In this document: positions 57,701 through 64,000 of the stretch, piece after piece
How the letters are laid out: each line of letters begins with the position of its first letter
Numbering within the stretch: position 1 is the first letter of the stretch
DNA from: Phoenix dactylifera
Lineage: Eukaryota > Streptophyta > Magnoliopsida > Arecales > Arecaceae
Assembly: GCF_009389715.1 (NCBI RefSeq)
Contig: NW_024067666.1
Span: 3,079,001-3,143,000, forward strand
DNA length: 64,000 nucleotides
Direction of reading: 5' to 3'
The notes under the pieces: model-generated
Database searches by the model: none
What the model saw: only the letters and a program-made list of their open reading frames with translations
What the model was told of the DNA's origin: nothing
Translations under genes and position numbers: made by a program

Positions 57701-58310
57701 CCAACCAAGTTTGTTTGAAATCATCCTACGAAACCTGGCACAAACCATGGCTCTTTTACAACTGCAAAAGACTGCAACTTCAGGCTGAAGTTTCTCATGA
57801 AATGAGGCTTTTATCAATTCAAAGTCCCAAGGAGGAGTTGAATGGTGGGCAGATCCCTTGGTGTGTGTCAGCGTAAGATCCATAGAGATTAAGACAGACA
57901 AGACCTCTTTCATAGCTTTTTAACGCTGTATCGATATGGAATAGATTCAGAAGCTGCAAATTGTTCTTGACATCGACCATCCACTGATCTAAATGTGAGC
58001 AAAGTGGCATGATTCCTGTTATCAAAGGACAGTCCAGGTGTATTTCCTCCCATTCTTCACTACCTGGTGCCCTTCGCCTGAATTACCATCCTCTCCTATC
58101 CCCTCAAATGTTCCTATAGATCATGGTTTCATGCTGATGCTGTCCGCTCATTTCAACCACTACAACCAGAACTCCTCGAGTACTGAATTTTTGTTTGTTT
58201 TTAGAGCTTTTGGTTATTACTGCTTATTTCGAAGCTGAACATCTGAAAGATCCTGAACTGAATGCCCTTTACTTGAACCGGATATCATGGCATTCCTACT
58301 ATTATTTCAG
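54731..58310. other. Intergenic, no gene recognised
   Basis: AT-rich. Short minus-strand frames at 56053-56403 and 57668-57913 have some protein-like composition but no domain I can name. No tRNA, rRNA or clear repeat seen. Confidence 0.4.
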
Positions 58311-58642
58311 TGACAACTCAAGACCTCGCTTAAAATGGCTAGCTAAAAGATATTTTAAGATTTCTTAGTCTTGTATAAGTACCCATAATCTCCTCGACAA
58401 ATAACCGATGTAGAATTACAAACATGCCTGCACGAGTCCTCATATACTCCTTCTGTTCAAGCCATGACGTACTCGTTAGGCTAACATGCCCGTGGTTAGT
58501 CTTCATGAATCCGTGCTATAGTGTCTCCTAGTCTATATATGCTATGGGTCGAGTCCGTTCTGATACTATATGTAACAACTCAAGACCTCACCCAAAAAGA
58601 CTAGCCGAAAAATATTTTTTAGATTTCTTAATTATGATACCA
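58311..58642 (-). mobile_element. TRIM-like miniature LTR element
   Basis: Two direct repeats, 58571-58642 (72 bp, 5' LTR on the minus strand) and 58311-58385 (75 bp, 3' LTR), share AACTCAAGACCTC, GGCTAG or GACTAG, and AGATTTCTTA on the plus strand. Both start TGG and end with GTTGTTACA or GTTGTCA on the minus strand. Two bases after the 5' LTR the minus strand reads TAGTATCAGAAC (58557-58568), two changes from the initiator-Met-tRNA primer site TGGTATCAGAGC. A purine-rich GAGGAGA precedes the 3' LTR. The 185-bp interior has no coding capacity. No target duplication was found. Confidence 0.6.
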
Positions 58643-59288
58643 TTTGAAGCTTCCAGGAATCCACCATAATGAAAGAAAGAGAAGTGAGCTTATTGTTTCG
58701 TCAATTATTTAGGACATAGAGCGCTCATGTGGGCCTGGAACCCAACGTGCATGTTGATGGAAGTAGTGGTCCTCCACAAGCTAAAGTCTAGGACAATATT
58801 TTGGTCTCACTAGGCAATGATCCACTTGAAGATCATGTTTAACAATTGAATGTTGCAATTCCAAGAGAGAATATTTACAAATTATAGATGGTGAGTTTCT
58901 AAGAGCACATTTACCTCAAAAAAGAAAAGGTTTCAAAAGTGGACATGTTAAATTCAGGTTCATTGTAGGGTAATTTTGTTGTGTTCTTCAGGGTTGATGG
59001 AGAAATATAACAATGGGCGAAGAATTCGGTAATTAGCCAAGAATATTTTCATGTGGTTCATATTATCTAGAACAAAAATATTCGGTACAAATGTAAGGGC
59101 CATGGTTCTCCAATGGCAGCACCATCATACTGCTGCTGTCACCTAAGATGGAGCATGATTTAGGTCGTGTCTCCGCTGGATATATACTGCAAGAATTGTA
59201 AGCTTTGTTTGGTTGTTGAAAAAGTGAGAGGATATGGAGATAGCAAGGAAAGAGTGCTCCTTTTCTTTGTCTGGCAATGGAAAGAAAA

Positions 59289-59291
<3 letters not shown>

Positions 59292-59353
<62 letters not shown>
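59292..59353. repeat. CT/TA compound microsatellite
   Basis: About 32 bases of CT followed directly by about 30 bases of TA. Small frames crossing it are artefacts. Confidence 0.95.
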
Positions 59354-59357
<4 letters not shown>

Positions 59358-60243
59358 CTCTCTTCAAAAGGTATACATATTTGTATACATATTCCTTCCT
59401 GTGTTCGTTATTGATACCATTTACACTTGATGAACGAAGATTCATATTCAAAGGTTGAAAAGAAAAAATAATTTTGCAACCTTGCACATAGACTTTGTTT
59501 TCCTCAATTTGTCAAGTATGTTTCTTGGGAGTTCTTTTGGCTAAGAAGAAAATTTTAAAACTGAGGAGAAATATTAAAACATGCACTATAATTTTGCCAG
59601 AAATAAAGCGATGCAGAACAACTTGTTTATCTAGGGTTTTTTGTTGCATATAGTAAGATTGCTTGTGAGGGCAACAGAGACAGAAATGACAGACAAATAA
59701 AACAAATAAATCAAATGAAATCAAATCAGTTAATTGGTACAACAATAATAGTGAATAATTTCAATAGTAAAAAATATTAGGCGTCACACTGCCAGGCATC
59801 AGCATGGATGGAATTAACTTTTGCTTCATAGACAAGAGATCAAGAAAAACCCAAACAATGGACGTGTATCTCCTTCAATGCTTCCCATGTTTGTCATGAT
59901 GTGAACAACGTGGCGGATTGGATGGTGTTCTATATTGTGGATCACACTGATGGTATATTATGAATAGAAATTGCTAATATGTTGTCTTAATTTTATGATA
60001 TTTTATTTTTTGATTTTGTTTTCCTACCTCTTTGGTGAACATGGCTACCTACAAGGAATCGCCCTTGGCTCTATTCTTCGCGAGTGCTAGATTTGTGGCC
60101 GGTTAGGAATTAAATATATTTATTTTATTATTACTTATCGAGATAGACATATTTTTCTTATTATTGAGTCACTCTCTCCAACTAATCTCCTTCTGCCTCT
60201 CCATTTACCAAAATAGATAATATTTCATTCTCTCTCACACACA

Positions 60244-60246
<3 letters not shown>

Positions 60247-60284
<38 letters not shown>

Positions 60285-60294
60285 AGGGAGGGAG
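60247..60294. repeat. GA/GGGA compound microsatellite
   Basis: A GA run passes into four or more GGGA units, preceded by a short CA run. Confidence 0.95.
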
Positions 60295-62061
60295 TTATTG
60301 CTATTAATTTGATGGTGGCCAATAACAACATTCCTCTACAATAATTTAAAGTAAGTTGTTATATTTTTAAGATCTAGATATTAGTAAGGATAATTGCTAA
60401 TATTTACAAATAAAATTTAAAAATTAATTAAAAATATCATTGAGTTTAATAATATAAAAATAAGGATTAGAAATGGAGTTTTTGGAACCAATATATGTAA
60501 AATATATTGTTCTAAGAACAAATTTTGCCTCCTCTTAAGCTCATTTAGGTCTCAACGGTTTAGTTTAAAATAGGAGACTCATAAAGACCTCAACAGCTTG
60601 GGTAGGTTAAAATAGGAGAGAGCTAAAAATATTAATCATATGCTGAGAGAATGCTGACACATATAGTCTTCAACCTAAAATTTATAAAATGTAATTAGAT
60701 CTTAAACAGCTAGCTTTTACTAGAGCCTCCCTTGTATTAAATTATCCAATATGGGATTCTTCAAAATCAATAAGATTCTAAAGTTAATTTGAACCTTGTG
60801 CAAAAAATATAATAAAAAATATAAAAATAATAAAAAATTCAAAATAATAATTCATTAAGTGTGTTTTAGTTTCCACCATTTTAAATGCAAAATTCTGTGT
60901 TGTGCGATGAATAGATCCATTGGAAGATGCTTTAGTTTCTCCAAAGTTGAGTGTCCATTGTTAAAAGATTAGAGAGTGTCACTAAAATGAAATATTCAGC
61001 AAATATTTGTTATGGATTCTTAGAGTTGGTGAATAATATTTGGAGTTTGGATGAAGTATAAGCAATGCTGCTATATCTGCAATCACAAAGTCTGCAGTCG
61101 AAAAAGCAAGATGGCCGAAGCTGCTACTATATATTCAACAATTATATATTTAATTTTTCTTGATTTACTAAACATTTATATGAGCAGATGTATCTCAGTT
61201 CATGAATATGCTCATCTTAAATGACTCAAATCATAAAGGCAGCAGTAAAAGGCCTTGGCCTTCTTGTAGAAGAAACATTGTACTATTGCATTTTACTCGA
61301 AGGCACACAGATAAACATCAATAAGAACACTTAATATTAAGCAAGTAATCATATAGTGCTCATTAGCTAGTTAGATCAATCGATAAAATCTGAAAAATAC
61401 AAAACAAAAAAATATTAATGTATTTTTTTTAATGCATAATTACATTCTCAAAAATAGTGATGCATAATTAGGCATATCCTTTTCCACTAATATTGGAGAA
61501 AGTAAGCACTAGGTATATCATGGTATTTGCATATCTAAATTTGAAAATAAATAAATAAATAAAAGAGGTGTTAAAAGGCATAGCAATGCAAGACTCCAAC
61601 AGGTTGTATAGGCTGCACCTTTATATTATCCCAGTTCATATCCATTGCTTTCATGATGCGCAAGCAAAGAGCATCCAAGATTATGATACTCTTGTAACAT
61701 ATGGCTTGAATCATGATGATAGCTATAAAAAGTACATTCTTCTTCCAAATGGTCCCGAGAAACTTTGTATTCTACTAGGGACACTTTTGAACAGCAACGA
61801 ATTAGGTCGGATCAAATACAGATCGAATTTAATATAAAATAGGCTAAAATCTACTAACATAAATTCAAGATATTGATTAAATAGATCAAAAATTCAGAGC
61901 TGAAATTCAAAGTAGCACCGCTTTACTTAATTTGAAATTAAAGTTTGGCTGTAGACTATCAAAAAGAAGTCCCGAGAAGAATCTGAGTCTTTCTATGAGC
62001 TAAGATATCTGAACCTTCCTTTTGACATATAGTGCTTTAGCTGGCTTGCCAACTCATGAGA

Positions 62062-62112
62062 CACGTGGCTTGCAAACCACCACCTGACACTTTGCACGTG
62101 GAAGGACACGTG
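62062..62112. promoter_or_regulatory. Cluster of three CACGTG boxes
   Basis: CACGTG occurs at 62062-62067, 62095-62100 and 62107-62112. The first is followed by GC, making a G-box/ABRE-like CACGTGGC. Such boxes bind bZIP and bHLH factors. They lie about 0.9 kb before the leader-like region at 63000 and directly beside a perfect hairpin. Confidence 0.5.
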
Positions 62113-62114
62113 TG

Positions 62115-62160
62115 GGAGTATGATGGGTTGCGGACGGCGTGGACCAACCCATCATACTCC
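62115..62160. repeat. Perfect 16-bp hairpin with 14-base loop
   Basis: GGAGTATGATGGGTTG (62115-62130) and its exact reverse complement (62145-62160) are separated by 14 GC-rich bases. Role unknown; it is too short for a typical plant miRNA precursor. Confidence 0.9.
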
Positions 62161-62999
62161 ATTTAAGATTTCCGTTTTGGGATTGGTCAAGCGTACGTAT
62201 CCCTTTTATCTCTTATTTTTTGTTTTTAAAATAAAATCACCAAATCTTCTCTTTTTGATCTCTAACCAACCTCAACCCGTGATTAATCTCTTTTGGCCTG
62301 TGTCTCTCTCTCACGTCATGGATCCTCAATCGCAACCCCATCTCAATCTCATTCGATAGGAAAACCGAACCTTTTCTAATGGTTAGAATCGTGGTGCTTT
62401 GTTGCCTTATCATAGATTAGTGATGAAGAACCAGCCTTAATTTGATGATTTCTCATCACAATTCTTCAAAAAAACTCTAGAAATCGTTACGGTGTCTTTC
62501 TTAATATCTCCAGATTTTTCTCCTCCTTTTAGATATATAAGTACCTAATTGGTATAATATTGTATATGATATGTTAATATGGTATTGATATGGTACTATA
62601 CTAATTAGGTATCTAATCAATACAAGCCGTAATATCAGTACTATTCAGTACAATGAATCTTAATTAGCACTAGTCAATTTCTAAAAATATCTCATAAATA
62701 TTGATCCCCTAGCCAAAATTAAGTGGATACTACTTAGATTCACAGTATCTTTTTATAACGTTATAAATACATCTTAGATTCGGGCAATTTTATGAAGTCA
62801 ATTGCTTGAGATGCATGAATCTTAAAAATTACTATTAATAATATGTCCTGCTACATTACCCTTAAATGCGATAAAATTTAAATCCTTATCTCCTTCTTCT
62901 ACATGGAGATTTTCATAGCTCGGTCAACCGGCAATGGGCCCACTGTTAACCCGACCGTGATACACTCCTGGGTTTGACTCTATTGAAATCTTTCTAGAT
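62161..62999. other. Intergenic or distal promoter, nothing firm
   Basis: AT-rich; a 13-codon frame at about 62319-62359 follows pyrimidine-rich DNA but has no support as a gene. Confidence 0.35.
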
Positions 63000-64000
63000 T
63001 CTCTGCATGGTTAAATAGGTTGAGAGGAAGGAAGAAGTCGCGTCCTTCCTCTCTCCCCCTTCCCCCCCTTTTTTCTTCATACTTTCTCACATTTCTCGCT
63101 ATTACGCTGCCGCTTCCTCTGCTTGCTCCTCGGCGGCAACAAAGGCGCAGGACTCCCATAACGTCCTCTTCGCCGCTCGCGCGATCTCTAAAAGGAGCGC
63201 TCGGCTTTCCCGCTCGGCGGCGGGAGATCCTTTTCCTCGCCATCCAGCGAGGGCGATTCCCCCAAAGGTGCGATCTTGATGTGTATTTTTGTGCGTTTCT
63301 CTTAGAAAGCCTGCCTTTTTCTTCCTTTCTTTCTTCTCTTCTCTGTCTTTCTTTCTTTCTTTCTGGTTTCACGTCGATTCCGGATGAGCTTCTTCATCTG
63401 TTCTCCATTGTTTTTGCTATTTTTCATGGTTTTATAGTGAAGGCATGGGTTTCGATTCATGACGGCCGGTCAAGGAAATGACGGAAAGTTTTGATTTTGA
63501 CGGGCATTTCTCGAGCTTAAATCGAATCAAATAGAGGTAAGGTTTTGCTTCTTAGATTTGAATGCTGATCACGTGATCTTTTTAATTGTTGATGCGGAGA
63601 ATTGTAGAAAGTTTGGATCTTGATGGTTCTTTTTTTTAAAAAAAAAATATAGACGTGACTATTGTATTATAGAATGGGGTTCATGATTTATGATTGGTTG
63701 TGAAATTTATTATTTCTTAAATTTAGCGGTTTGTTTGAATAAAAGGGTTCTAGTGGACGTCTTGTTTAAATAGTTCAGGTGCAGAAGGTTGCAGAAAAAA
63801 ATCTGTTCTAAAGAATAGCAAAACAAAGGAAATGCAAGGACATATTCTTAGATTTTCTATCCTTTTTTATCTGATCAGGGGAAAGGAAGAATTCTCTTAA
63901 CCCGCTCAACTTGAATTTCTCCAAAAAAAATTAGAAAAAGATAGAAAAATTGTGAAAGTAGGGTGTCAATTCTTTTTTCTTTTATTGATGATGATAAAAC
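63000..64000 (+). other. Probable 5' leader of a plus-strand gene continuing past the window
   Basis: A pyrimidine-rich and then GC-rich stretch (about 63040-63270) followed by splice-donor-like GTGCGATC (about 63268) and GAGGTAAGG (about 63536) resembles a plant 5' UTR with leader introns. The frame at 63020-63481 and its antisense partner are compositional. The protein cannot be identified from the window. Confidence 0.35.

Larger units (their letters stand above)
58643..62040. other. Intergenic, microsatellites only
   Basis: AT-rich DNA with a CT/TA compound microsatellite (59292-59353) and a GA/GGGA microsatellite (60247-60294). The 89-codon frame at 61568-61837 has no recognised family features. 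Confidence 0.4.

Noticed and set aside
59167..59458. Two frames crossing the CT/TA microsatellite
   Set aside because: Their length comes from the simple repeat (SLSL and YIYI strings).
62980..63481. 130- and 153-codon frames on opposite strands
   Set aside because: Low-complexity Ser/Leu/Phe or Arg/Lys/Glu strings from a pyrimidine-rich leader; not treated as proteins.
1..64000. CRISPR arrays, prophage, operon-like clusters, tRNA or rRNA genes
   Set aside because: None seen; the window is plant nuclear DNA and repeats are transposons or microsatellites. No tRNA cloverleaf was recognised by eye.

Overview
The window is plant nuclear DNA. Spliced genes with GT-AG introns of up to several kilobases, LTR retrotransposons, hAT-type miniature elements and long GA/CT/TA microsatellites all point to an angiosperm. 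Strongly GC-rich 5' coding exons (the CNGC2-like gene and the phytocyanin gene) next to AT-rich later exons suggest a monocot, plausibly a palm or another non-grass monocot. The species is an inference; I could not search a database.

Layout. 1-6363: a young Ty1/copia retrotransposon whose 5' LTR is cut by the window edge. 7615-8444: a probable solo LTR with a 5-bp target duplication. 8921-9538: a two-exon early-nodulin-like (phytocyanin) gene. 9539-12930: intergenic DNA with a roughly 400-bp tandem duplication and an LTR-like fragment. 13851-34793: a large plus-strand gene for a PAP/OAS1-type nucleotidyltransferase with an intact catalytic part. Its C-terminal tail is broken by two stops and a frame change. 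Its long introns hold hAT-like elements. 36936-41442: a five-exon minus-strand ankyrin gene resembling PSMD10/gankyrin, whose first intron reads as GC-AG. 43315-54197: an eight-exon minus-strand CNGC2/DND1-type cyclic nucleotide-gated channel gene, 716 codons when spliced. Its third intron carries a complete antisense Ty1/copia element (46117-51713, duplication AGATG). 54198-63000: AT-rich intergenic DNA with microsatellites, a miniature LTR (TRIM-like) element and a 16-bp perfect hairpin beside three CACGTG boxes. 63000-64000: what looks like the leader of a plus-strand gene that continues beyond the window.

The four host genes have no obvious common pathway: a cell-surface phytocyanin, a nucleotidyltransferase, a proteasome-assembly-type ankyrin protein and a plasma-membrane Ca2+-permeable channel. 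I see no operon-like or defence-island-like system. The most interesting signals are mobile: a family of short GGTACC/ACCGGT-rich fold-back elements with CAAGG termini and 8-bp duplications, two young copia families with unusual leaders and a shared 3' non-coding domain, and a TRIM-like element. The gene-level oddities are the broken nucleotidyltransferase tail, the GND pore motif in the channel, and the GC-AG intron. Exon borders were derived by hand from splice consensus and reading phase.
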